Assembly (NCBI GenBank): GCA_034696485.1
Contig: JAQIWT010001344.1
Coordinates: 1 to 11,222 of the forward strand
Direction: 5' to 3'
Source: Isohypsibius dastychi
Lineage: Eukaryota > Tardigrada > Eutardigrada > Parachela > Isohypsibiidae
DNA: 11,222 nt
In this document: positions 1-8,461 of the stretch, piece by piece
How the letters are laid out: the number at the start of each line of letters is the position of its first letter
Numbering within the stretch: position 1 is the first letter of the stretch
The notes under the pieces: model-generated
Databases searched by the model: none
What the model was told of the DNA's origin: nothing
Seen by the model: only the letters and a program-made list of their open reading frames with translations
Program-made: the position numbers and the translations under genes

Positions 1-370
1 ATTACAGCCCGCGATACTCGTGCCCGGGCTGCGTGGCCTGCACCCCTACGCCGCCAAGTGAAACTGTCCAGATTGAGTTGGGACAAAAGATGCTCCCTAC
101 ACCATACCAACGCTATGTGGAGAAAGTGAGGTTATTTTTTTTTGATTCATTCGCTTAATTTGTGACTTTTTTGTGTTTCTTTAATTTTTTCCAAAGGTCA
201 CTCCCCAGCTTCTCCAAGAGTTTCCTGAGATGAACGCTGAACAGCAGCGACAGGTGACCATGTGTAGCTTGTCAATTTAGCCGGAGACTGTCCGCCAAGC
301 CTTCTTCGAGGAAGCAGAACGGGACAAGGAGCGCCTGGCTAATGCCATTCGGTCTGGTGGGGAGCAATAA
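1..370 (+). CDS. 3' end of an unidentified spliced gene (partial)
   Basis: Three coding blocks share one phase: 3-125, 197-253 and 281-370, ending in TAA at 368-370. The first intron (126-196, 71 bases) starts GTGAGG and ends in a T-rich tract followed by CCAAAG. The second (254-280) would be only 27 bases, GTGACC..TTTAG; an alternative acceptor at 286 gives 33 bases and is also in frame. Without removal the frame meets TAG. The predicted C terminus is charged and helical: a PTPYQRYVEKV segment, then VTPQLLQEFPEMNAEQQRQ, then RQAFFEEAERDKERL, ending SGGEQ. The PxPYxRY start and the acidic/basic last helix faintly recall the ends of an HMG box such as that of BAF57, but the middle helix is missing, so no family is assigned. 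The 5' end lies outside the window. Exon GC is clearly higher than in the DNA that follows. Confidence 0.55.
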
Positions 371-2651
371 GTACATACTTGTTAATGATACCACCTAATT
401 TCCATTTTTTATTTTACTTACATTACAAACCACTACATACATCAGATTAGTCACCGTCCTGACTTTCGCTAACGAAATTAACGGTGCTGAATTTGAATCC
501 CTAATATGTGCTCGCATACTGGTTAACCATATGGGACGACTCGCAATTATTACTTCATGCTAAATGACCGTAAATAACAATTCAGTAAAAGTTTCTGCGC
601 GTCTTCCGCTACCACGAAAATTCTCTGAAAATTTCCAGTGATTCGAAACGACCGTTTTGACTATTCCAAACTTTCTGTACCGAAAGGGGTAATCTTGTAT
701 ATAAATCATGGACGATAATCGCATATAAAACCGATTCATGTAACTGCGCTACGTTTTATACCCTATCACGCTGGTCACTCTATAGGAAGATTACAGTTAC
801 ATTCTAAATGCCAAAGAACTGCAAATGAAACAGGTTCATATAACCTGTTATTCCTCCTTCTTTATCACCGACCTCAGCTCGGCCCTGCAAACATGTTGTT
901 CTTCAAAAATTCAGTTCTCCCATGCAGCTCTTCGGGCTGCGTTGACTTTCAACCTGAAAATTCGGAAAGGCTGGCTCCATTGGCTAACGCTCATGGACTG
1001 AACAACTATCAAAGGTTGCCCCCGAATCACTGAACAAGATATAAGTTAGGTTCGTCTCAGATACGCTAAATCACTGTACGGCGTACTTGCATCGATCCTA
1101 GAACAACGAAACTAGCAAGATACTGATACAGTATAAGGAAACTCAAATTTGAGCTCTTGAATTCGATCTTAAAGGAAATAAAATTTTGCTACTACTAGAA
1201 AATAAGCATTACTTGAATATGAAATTCTGAAAGCTATGGATGAATACAGTCGAGTTGTTCGCTACTCGGGGCCCGAATTGGCGCGTCCGGCTCGTTCGTT
1301 TCAACAGAACGCTGTTAGCTGCCGCACATCGATGCGGACGATATGCACATAATGAATTCATGGATCATTACCTCTTAGATGACTGAGAGAGTTTTTTCAG
1401 CTCCACTCTTTGGCAAAAAATCGCTGCGTGCGCACTATGGCGAAAATGAAGACTTCCTTGAAACCTCAGTGCCTCAGTTTCGACAAAGTAGCTTCTATCT
1501 CTTGAATTTTTGAAATCGGGTGGAATGTTAAGTTTTAAAGTTGCAGAGCCGAAAAATTTGGCCTTGTTTGCCTTACGATAACTCTCCATCAAAATTTGCT
1601 GAAATAAATCTGAAAACCACATTTTATTTGGAATTCAATTTTCTTGCTAATGACATAATTTTGATAGCTGATCGCGCAAAACGGCGAGAGAAAACACGAT
1701 CTGACCAGAGATGACCAATTTCTGAAGATCAGAGGTTTGTTTTATGTAGCTGACCACCCCTCGAAGCCCTAAGACCAAGCAGTGGGTGGGCACCGGCTCT
1801 TCATTACTTTTCATATGGCTGCCCATTGGAAAGCGCTTCTGTTAGAATCAATGAGACCAGGCAGAGCCGAAAAGGCTCTGGTTAGTCACAATCGACTCAG
1901 AAGTTTCAGTCTTTCATACAGTGGTTTTTCAGTAGTGTTTGTGGTGGGTTACCCTCTGGGGGCGCAGTGTAGTTCGTGTTTGAACAGAACGCGGTTGGAA
2001 TCTTATCAAAATCCAGTAGTGAATTTCCCAGGAATCAAGCCGTAACAGACATATATGCACAAAGCAAGCTGATCGCATCGCCGCTACCAACTACTTGGTC
2101 ATAAATTTGAAAGTACGAAGTTACGTTTGCATTCTGGCTCCTTGGTCAGTTTGCAACTTGATATCAATTAGACTGCATTACAGCCAGATCAGGACCTGGA
2201 CACATGTCATCCGCCAATTTTTTCTCTTTGACTGGCGCTGTGGTCTTCGCAGCTGGGCAGAATTGTGGTTACATTCGAGTTGTTCTCCTCGTGACTTTGA
2301 TTCACCGAAATTCAGGTTCAGGAACGTTGGTTGGGTTCACTTTCTGTGACCTAAATGTTTCTCGCTGAATCATCTCATCGGAGTGCAACCGGAAATCAAA
2401 GTTCGCCGCATATCACTCTTTCCCTGCTTCTCATGCGGTCATCCCACGACTTTGACGATAAGAAAAAAATCTAGCCCGTTCGTTGAGATGGATTTCACAT
2501 CTGATGCACCATCGAACCAGATGAAACGTATTCATCGCTGTTTTCATTTTTCTCCATTGCCCCTTCTTTTTCGTATCGGTCAGTTGTGATGTTTTGATCA
2601 GTTAGAAAATATAGTGTTGTCTCTGGAGAAATTATATTGTCGAGTAGCAAA
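371..2651. other. Gene-free stretch, no supportable coding
   Basis: This stretch of about 2.3 kb has stops in all frames and only open frames below 90 codons. None of them shows a recognisable motif or a consistent splice structure. It holds one perfect short inverted repeat (829-849, listed separately) and a small hairpin-like GCAGC..GCTGC near 922-938. No transposon ends, tRNA boxes or long repeats were seen. It may contain intergenic regulatory DNA or the introns of a gene that extends beyond what can be recognised. Confidence 0.5.
829..849. repeat. 8-bp perfect inverted repeat
   Basis: AACAGGTT at 829-836 and AACCTGTT at 842-849 are exact reverse complements separated by five bases (CATAT). 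The site could form a small hairpin or be bound by a dimeric factor. A repeat of this size can occur by chance in 11 kb. Confidence 0.5.
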
Positions 2652-3594
2652 ATGCGGCCGAATTTTGTTTTGCCGATTGGAGTATTGTGTGTGCTTCAGA
2701 TTATTTTTCTGATAAGCGCGTATCAGAGGGAAGTCAAATCGCCGAAAAGGATAAAGGTCGTTCTTGATGAGGGTAAAAAATGTAAGAATTGCAAGTACAG
2801 CTCTTTTTCAACAATATATTCTACTGCTCCGCGCATAATCATTTTGATGTTGCTCAGTTATTTTCGTACCAATCTATCAGCTGGTCTGTATCTCTCATTA
2901 AAACTATTTGGGTTTTCATTTTTTTTGGCATCATGATCTCAAAATATCGATCAGGTTATTTCTGTCGCACCCCCAAGGGGGCTGACCTACAATCACTGAA
3001 CGCCATCCCACCCCATTTGCTAAACTTTTTAAACTAATTCCAGTATCTTTTCTTTTGTTCCCGGGGTCAGTGGACCGACTTATTGAGAGTCCGGGTCTGG
3101 ACAACGGACAGATATATAAAAAGTGATGACGTAAGAGCCCAAAATAACGTCACAGCCAGTGAGTGACGTCACGTCACGACCGGAAGTGACATCATGACCG
3201 AGAACGAAGTTTTTTTACAAATTTGTAAATTTTCTTTTATTTAATTTTTTCATTTTTTTCTTTTTTCCCCCAGGGTTTGAGGGTGGGACCATATGCCCGC
3301 CACAGGTGGGCACTGAGAAAAAACGGTCATCAGATTGTTCCTTTTTCTGAGAATATTTTCTTCAGTTCATTCAACGTGAACCGAGAGCTTGCGTATGTCC
3401 TCGCTATCAATTAACGTCTGACGATATTTTTGTAATTTTCGACAGCTGTAAAAGATCAGGATGAACTTTGCCGTTGTGTGCCAGATCTCTTTTCATCCAA
3501 TTCTCAAAGACAAAACGGCCAGCTCAAGTGTACATCTGTTGAATTTACTGTTCTTGAAAAAATCAAGATCAGTCGGGATACTTCGATCGGTTGA
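2652..3594 (+). CDS. Tentative spliced gene: signal-anchor N terminus, short Cys-containing tail
   Basis: The start at 2652 (GCAAAATGCGG, A at -3) opens a frame beginning MRPNFVLPIG, followed by a hydrophobic stretch (about residues 6-22, VLPIGVLCVLQIIFLIS) and then a basic segment (QREVKSPKRIK). That pattern fits a signal anchor or uncleaved signal peptide. Two phase-1 donors follow, GTAAAA at 2773 and GTAAGA at 2782. A strong polypyrimidine acceptor (TTTTTTCCCCCAG, ending 3273) opens a matching exon at 3274-3305 (FEGGTICPPQ). A 60-base intron (3306-3365) leads to an exon starting at 3366 (FIQREPRAC). That exon either continues to TGA at 3462-3464 or is spliced at GTATGT (3393) to 3460-3594 (DELCRCVPDLFSSN..), ending in TGA. 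No family was recognised. The last exon overlaps, on the other strand, a segment that can also be read as T1-like (3370-3492), so one of the two readings is probably false. The N-terminal exon is more secure than the rest. Confidence 0.3.
3113..3194. promoter_or_regulatory. TATA-like motif plus four CRE/ATF-like sites
   Basis: TATATAAAAAG at 3113-3123 is followed by TGACGTAA (3127-3134), TAACGTCA (3145-3152), the perfect CRE palindrome TGACGTCA (3164-3171, with an overlapping second ACGTCA to 3176) and TGACATCA (3187-3194). The start-to-start spacings are 18, 19 and 23 bases. Four near-consensus octamers in about 70 bases are unlikely by chance. If it is a promoter, the order suits minus-strand transcription, with the sites upstream of an AT box that reads TTTTATATA on that strand. 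On the plus strand the cluster would lie around or just after a start site. It falls inside the proposed first intron of the plus-strand gene at 2652. Binding is inferred from motif likeness only. Confidence 0.4.
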
Positions 3595-4177
3595 TTGATT
3601 CCAAAATTTCATAACGTCGGCCACAGACGTTGATTTGCAGTCGATTTTGATATTCGATGGGCTCTTCGTCTGCGGTATTCCGAATTGGACGCTTTTTGGA
3701 CTTAGACTGAATGTACGAATTCGAACTTTGACGGCGAGCATCTGAAGCTCGATAATCAGGGGAGCTTCCTTTTGAGAAATTTTTCACGGGGCAGTCAAGC
3801 AATGACGTAGTTTCCGAGCGGTTGCCTGGAAAATGAATGAGGCTTTCACAACAGGCTTTGATATTGAGAATCAACGATGCGCGCGTTTTTTCTGCGCAAA
3901 AAATCACATTACTACAACTCAACTGCTAGAGTCACTCTTTTGTTACGAAAGACAGCAAACATTCTGTTAACCTGTACAAGCGCTGACAAGCCATTGACAT
4001 CGTTTAAAAAAGCCTTGCTGTTGAGTTCGTCTGAGTCAACGCTTTTTCAAATTATTCAAACAGTCACAGAAAGTAGAATTAAATTTACCACCTTTTCGGT
4101 ACATGAATATTCTTACCTTCCAGGTCGTTCATTTGACTATGTCCACGGGCCACTATCGATTCCTCGAGCGGATTCAT
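3569..4177 (-). CDS. Possible Kv potassium channel: N terminus and start of T1 domain, perhaps decayed
   Basis: On the minus strand an ATG at 4177 opens an exon of 61 bases (4177-4117, MNPLEESIVARG..) ending at a good donor, GTAAGA. After a 291-base intron, the acceptor TTCATTTTCCAG (ending 3826) joins in phase to exon 2 from 3825. The joined reading is about 105 residues: a polar, Ser/Arg-rich N-terminal region, then RLQINVCGRRYE at about residues 82-93. That fits the first strand of the T1 (tetramerisation) domain of voltage-gated K+ channels, where RVxxNVxGxRxE is typical, and it is followed by a KYPD that recalls the FPDTLLG segment. The frame then stops at 3569-3571. A possible donor GTATCC at 3581 would end the exon just before. 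No transmembrane or pore exon (GYGD) was found downstream. A T-rich acceptor-like TTTTGCAG ending at 4244 may begin a 5' UTR exon. The T1 assignment rests on one motif; exon structure is better supported than function. Confidence 0.42.
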
Positions 4178-4507
4178 GGCAAACTTGAGGGTTGAACATA
4201 CCTCCACAAACCTATCTTCCCGGTGCAACAGGTAGGTGCATCACTGCAAAATTGTGATATTGTGATTCAACGATGGCTGTAATGTTAGTAACAGCTTTCC
4301 TGCCTCACCAACCTGAGCAGGCTCATAAACGTATCAAAGAGCTTAAATTCATAAGGCATAACGCATTCATCAAGATTTGCTGCCGCGCTGCAGATGAGGA
4401 CGAGGAAACGATTCATGTTCAGGCAACTAATTCGAAATACGCAGAGCACTTGACGAATTGATAGAATTAATCAAGGCCAGGCAGCGCAGTGAACAAGGTT
4501 CGGGAGA

Positions 4508-4833
4508 AGATCTTACAAATTGTTCATGAATTTCTACTATTTTCGCATGGGATCTTTCCAGCTACTATAACATCTCACAAGGTTTAAATTATCTTTTTTC
4601 TGATGATGTGAGATCTTACAAGTTCGGAATAAGATCCAGCTAATTCTGATTAAGATCTCACGAATTTTACATGAGTTTTTACAATTCAAACGTAAGCTAT
4701 ACTCTGCCGGTATGAGATCTCATCATTATCGAATGAGCTCTCATCTCAGAAATTTCACATGTCTGGAATGTGATCCCACAAATTGTTTATGAGTTCTCAC
4801 CATTTACTCATGAGATCTCTTGAGCTGACTTCA
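4508..4833. repeat. Degenerate 21-bp tandem array with palindromic core
   Basis: Units begin at 4508, 4529, 4550, 4570, 4590, 4611, 4632, 4653, 4674, 4695, 4715, 4736, 4771, 4792 and 4813, so nearly every step is 20 or 21 bases; the single 35-base step suggests an internal partial loss. The consensus begins AGATCTCAC, runs through an AAATT-like middle and ends TTCATG. Unit junctions often make TGAGATCTCA, a perfect 10-bp palindrome. The copies are quite diverged, which implies an old array. Stops occur in all frames, so it is unlikely to encode a peptide repeat. Confidence 0.8.
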
Positions 4834-6110
4834 CTCAAACACTGGTTGTAAATCTCAGTATTTGTCGTGTCGTATTTTTTGTGTGACAAATTCAGGTTGG
4901 TTTGGCCAGAGTCGTGAGTCTGCCACAATCACAATCCTCGGAGGTACATCCACTATCGTTGTTTTCATCAGTTCAATGTTGTGACGAATCCAGCAGAAAA
5001 ATTAAAGACTTTCGGAGTTTGTGGAACGAGATCGATTCGGAACTAATTTTTTTGATGTTTTTGGTGACGAAATGACCGTTTCTGGCGCCAAAATGAAGAT
5101 TATTGGATTTTAATAAGGTTTTCTGAACCCGTGTTCCATACTGTATTCCGATCTAGTCGAGAACAATCAAAACCTTGAGGAGAATGTCGCATTTCTCAGT
5201 GATTACAGGTTGGATTGTATGAGAATGCGTCAGAGATTTTTGGACTCTGTGAGCAGTGTGTTTGCGCAAAAAAGATAGGCTAATTCAAATTCTCATCGTA
5301 CGGACAACTGAGTTTTAGAAACGGAGCCAGAAAATGGATCTCAGCCTAACTGCGACCATTCTTACTCACAACGGTTATAAACCTTCTGGGAATCCCCGCG
5401 ATCTCGTAGTGATCAATACGACTTCAAATCAGGACTGATCAAAGTTCGCGAGCTTGGAATTTGGTTTGGAATTCAGTTTTTCATTTTTATTATTTAATAG
5501 GAACTTCATTTTAAAAGTAGAGGATACTTCCCCACAAAATCTTCCGAAGTTACAAATTTTGTGATTCTTCTGCTTGCAATTCGATGCACGTTTGTAAGAA
5601 TTGAAAATCAGCCCGAAACCGGCTTGAATTTAATAAACCCAGCTGTCTTGTTGAATTATATTGCCCACCTCCGAGAACGAATGTTTCCGTTTTTAAACGC
5701 TTTCTGATATCCTGCCCAGACAGCACAATCAGTAACAATCAATTTTGAAATACCTTTACTTGGTAACTTTTGATCGTCATCTCCGCGATGCGATTTTTCA
5801 TGAGTGCTCGAAATGGGTTGATGTTACTTTGCTGACATCCGAAACGTTACGGCTCTTCTCTTGAACGACATTTCTGTTGCTTTTGAAGCACCTGCTTGTT
5901 TCTGCTACTGATCATCAGATGGATTGAAACTATGACTGAAAAAAGTTTTGGGTTTCCATTCTTGATCGACCAAGGCCGGGGAACTCAAACCACCGTTTAA
6001 GAATTATGGCTTGGTCTCGCTGCGACTCAGTCAGTGACGTTGACCTTCCAAAAGTGTCAAGAGATGTCTGTTGTTTAAGCAAGATCCCTCGAAATACCGC
6101 CGAAAAATCG
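4834..6110. other. Gene-free stretch
   Basis: Only short open frames are present. The longest neat one starts with ATG at 5334 and runs 34 codons to 5438 (MDLSLTATILTHNGYKPSG..), too short to support alone. A minus-strand frame at 5930-6130 also lacks motifs or splice support. No recognised element ends or RNA genes were seen. Confidence 0.45.
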
Positions 6111-6254
6111 ATGTACTGACGGATTCTCATCCCTTAGTTCACATGCACTGAGGGATTTCCATTCTTTTGTACGCTTTGACAGAAATAAACGGAGGGATAT
6201 TCTACCCTTAGACCTCATATGCAGAGATGTACTGAGGGATTTTCATTCCTGAGT
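6111..6254. repeat. Cluster of four 22-bp quasi-palindromic elements
   Basis: Related copies start near 6117 (CTGACGGATTCTCATCCCTT), 6149 (CTGAGGGATTTCCATTCTTT), 6190 (CGGAGGGATATTCTACCCTT) and 6233 (CTGAGGGATTTTCATTCCTG). Each is close to CTnAGGGAT, a short middle, then ATCCCTnAG, so each could fold as a hairpin on itself. Spacings are 32, 41 and 43 bases. The flanks of the first and last copies also match (GATGTACTGA), so the repeated unit is longer than the palindrome. Confidence 0.65.
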
Positions 6255-6344
6255 ACCAGGGATACGACAGTGACCCTCAAAGCTACGGGCCTCACCTCAG
6301 ATATTCTCAGTACACATGTGCAAAAGAAATTTTGTCCCTCAGTG
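6146..6344. repeat. 10-bp inverted repeat bounding about 200 bp
   Basis: CACTGAGGGA at 6146-6155 is the exact reverse complement of TCCCTCAGTG at 6335-6344. This could mark the ends of a small inverted-repeat element, but the left arm also belongs to the local quasi-palindrome family and no clear target-site duplication flanks the pair. It may simply be one more half-copy of that family. Confidence 0.3.
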
Positions 6345-6359
6345 AAACTAGGCTGAGAG

Positions 6360-6600
6360 AAAGCAAGGCGGAGCAACGTCGAGTGGAAGCCAAGTAAAAC
6401 CAAGTACAATGAACGCAGAACTAGCCAAACCCAACCCAGTCCAGCCCACGGAAATTCAACTCAAGCCAAGCCGAGCTGTTTTAAGCCAACCTAGAACCGA
6501 TCCGACCAACCAATCCTATATCCGGGACAAGCTAGGGAAAAGATAAGCAGAACAAAACCAAGCCAGAACCAAGCCCAAACCCAACCAATCCTGACTGTTA
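6360..6600. repeat. A/C-rich degenerate simple repeat
   Basis: The plus strand is very rich in A and C and built from variants of AAGCC, AACCC and CCAAG, for example GCCAAACCCAACCCAGTCC near 6424 and AAGCCCAAACCCAACCAATC near 6571. It looks like an old, eroded pentamer-type microsatellite. No exact array of useful length remains. It has no coding signal. Confidence 0.55.
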
Positions 6601-7210
6601 AGAATAGATGGTTTCAGGTCTTTTTCTTGAATTCAGATAACAAAGCTCACGCTGAACTGCCCAAGCCCAGTTCAATCAAGTCACCAGTCCCGAGAAGGTC
6701 ACCAACATCCCGATGTTTCTCAAACACGTTTACTAAACAAAAACAAGATAAAACTGAAAACCCGATGTAGATGGAAGACAACTAAACATGAGAAGACTGC
6801 GGCTTCTATATGCCGCAAACAATGACAATCAATATTGAAAGTACGAATGGTAATCTAGAGGATCACCGTTATGACGAAGTCGTTAAAGTCCCCACCTCAA
6901 CGGTTCAAAAACCAAAATTGTCGTATTTGAGAATAAACGCAACACGAAATAAAATTTTTTCACGGTTTCGCGGGAATCTGCTGTCTTTTTTTTTGCAAAA
7001 TTTTAATGATTTAAAAGACAAGAAAATAATGGCGAACAATCATTTCCTGAGGACCAGTGCGATCAAAAATTACTGCAATGATTCAACAAACAGGTCCTTG
7101 ATGGTGATCGCAATGAATGCAATTTATGAATGAATAATTCAATGAATATTCAATGACATAATCATCAGATCACATACTGTATCGTGATAACAAGGACACA
7201 AACACGATCC

Positions 7211-7725
7211 TCAGTAATCAATCACGATGCTCAGCCACTTTCTGGATGTGGGGCGGCATTCCCCCGCATCCAGCTCCATACGTTTATCCAGATGAACTTC
7301 ACTCCCTAATGAGTTTTTCTCAGGTTGATTGAAGCCTGGAGCCCCCTTGAGCAATTCTCGTATGATGCTGCTAACCTCATCACTGTTATTTTCCGCACGT
7401 TGCTCGGTCAAGTTCAAGTTCGCCGTCAAATCGTAGCTCAGGCGATGATATTTGGTAACGCATAGTATCCACTCACATTTTGATAATCCACACGCTGATT
7501 CGGAATGAGAGCTCCAACTCCAGGTTTGACAAAATTCGAATAGGCGTTGAATCCTAGATGTTGTTGCTGAGTTTTCGTAGCATATCATTTGCGACAAATG
7601 CGTTTGGTATGAAAAAAAATCTCTCATCCATCTTTCTTGGAGATTTCGGAGTTGCTCTTGAAAATTGCTGACGATTGACGTCAACTGGGCAAATCGTTGA
7701 TCGTAGTCACTTCTGATCCCAGCCA
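7211..7725 (-). CDS. 3' exons of an unrecognised spliced gene
   Basis: Two minus-strand exons fit well. Exon 7566-7477 (30 codons, HLGFNAYSNFVKPGVGALIP..) ends at donor GTGAGT. A 74-base intron (7476-7403) ends CCGAG. The last exon (7402-7211, 64 codons) starts in the same phase, QRAENNSDEVSSIIRELLKG, and ends RKWLSIVIDY before TGA. Upstream, 7725-7568 is open in another frame and reads as a possible coiled coil (FAQLTSIVSNFQEQLRNLQE). It could be entered by an intron from a GTGAGC donor at 7758, either 33 bases long (phase suits a frame with TGA at 7766-7768) or 46 bases long (phase suits a frame reading NFDCFNHQISEDGNQLKKL). I could not find a clean junction from the coiled-coil exon to the 7566 exon, so a missed site or a frameshift is possible. 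Further 5' sequence to about 8112 is open in two competing frames. Without splicing, the single open frame 7732-7211 (173 codons) begins at a TTG. No family was recognised. Confidence 0.42.
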
Positions 7726-7893
7726 CTTTCAAGAGAAGATGACCATGGTTGCGCTCACAGTTTTTTCAGTTGATTTCCATCTTCGGATATTTGATGGTTA
7801 AAACAATCGAAGTTTCCGCAACGGTTCGTTGAATTTCCATTTGGTCAGCCAGTGAACGTTTTTGTTCTCCCATGTGTTTTGAGTGGCGTCTCG

Positions 7894-7919
7894 GAAGATT
7901 CCCGATGAAGATTCCCGAT
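7894..7919. repeat. Perfect 13-bp tandem duplication
   Basis: GAAGATTCCCGAT occurs twice with no gap (7894-7906 and 7907-7919). Thirteen is not a multiple of three, so if this lies in an exon of the minus-strand gene the duplication would shift its frame. That may explain why the frames upstream of 7760 are hard to join. Confidence 0.8.
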
Positions 7920-8461
7920 AGTTGTGTTCCCTCTTGCAACTGGAACACCCCTCGCAGTTTCGATGGGTTGACTGCTCGATGGTTAACCACACGTTTGTCA
8001 CAAGGTTTTTGATGGAGAACCCGGTCATTCTTCTTTCGGCTGAAGATCCAGCTGCTGATCTTATTGGACACTCCGGCTTTCTGGATGTAGTGAAGTTTCC
8101 ATAACTTCGCACAGATTCACGTCATGGATAATTTCTCTGGACCACCCTGTTACGCTCACCCGCTTAAGTTATGGCACCTCACACTACTCAGCATACTTTC
8201 ATCACGTCTCACCTTGGGGGCTCGCCGTGATTCGGTCGATGACTGGTTTTGCTCTATCGTTCATCAACAGGATTGTTCTCCTGTTTTCGTACCACTTTCT
8301 CAGAGTATATGAACCCTTGGTTTTCACACTACCATTACTTTTCTATTAAGTACAAGCTTCATCCTTATTGAATTGGTGCTGGGAAATCGACTGGTTCGTT
8401 TAGGGATTTGGCTTATTCTTACATATGGTACGATTCGTTTTGACGATTTAGAGGACGGAAC
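7920..8461. other. Sequence between the minus-strand gene and gag; no clear LTR
   Basis: No gene is supportable here beyond possible 5' parts of the minus-strand locus (to about 8112). The stretch just before gag would be expected to hold an LTR and leader, but no copy of it was seen downstream of gag, so LTR borders cannot be set. A weak candidate primer-binding site, TGGTGCTGGGAAATCGA, lies at 8374-8390, about 70 bases before the gag ATG. It begins TGG, as expected for pairing to a tRNA CCA end, but no tRNA was matched. Confidence 0.25.

Noticed and set aside
1368-1622. 84-codon minus-strand open frame beginning MWFSDLFQQ
   Set aside because: The length is within chance expectation, with no motif, no splice partners and no neighbour in phase.
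1782-2349. Two consecutive plus-strand open frames of 84-87 codons
   Set aside because: Each is near chance length. They could not be joined by convincing splice sites and resemble no family. The second starts at a non-ATG codon.
3877-4188. 103-codon plus-strand open frame
   Set aside because: It lies opposite the better supported minus-strand exon and intron and has no motif.
4273-4461. 62-codon plus-strand open frame starting MAVMLVTAF
   Set aside because: It is protein-like in composition but too short, with no splice or motif support.
5334-5438. 34-codon plus-strand open frame MDLSLTATIL..
   Set aside because: Frames of this size are frequent by chance. Nothing else supports it.
5930-6130. 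66-codon minus-strand open frame with an IDFSAVFRGIL segment
   Set aside because: It suggested a retroelement reverse transcriptase for a moment, but no catalytic YxDD or other ordered motifs surround it.
6810-7133. 107-codon plus-strand open frame MPQTMTINIES..
   Set aside because: Two or three frames of this length are expected by chance. The middle is low-complexity and no domain or splice context was found. It is the best of the rejected frames and could be an exon.
8147-8368. Possible 5' LTR beginning TGTTACGC before gag
   Set aside because: There is no matching second copy, no CA end before the candidate primer site and no target-site duplication.
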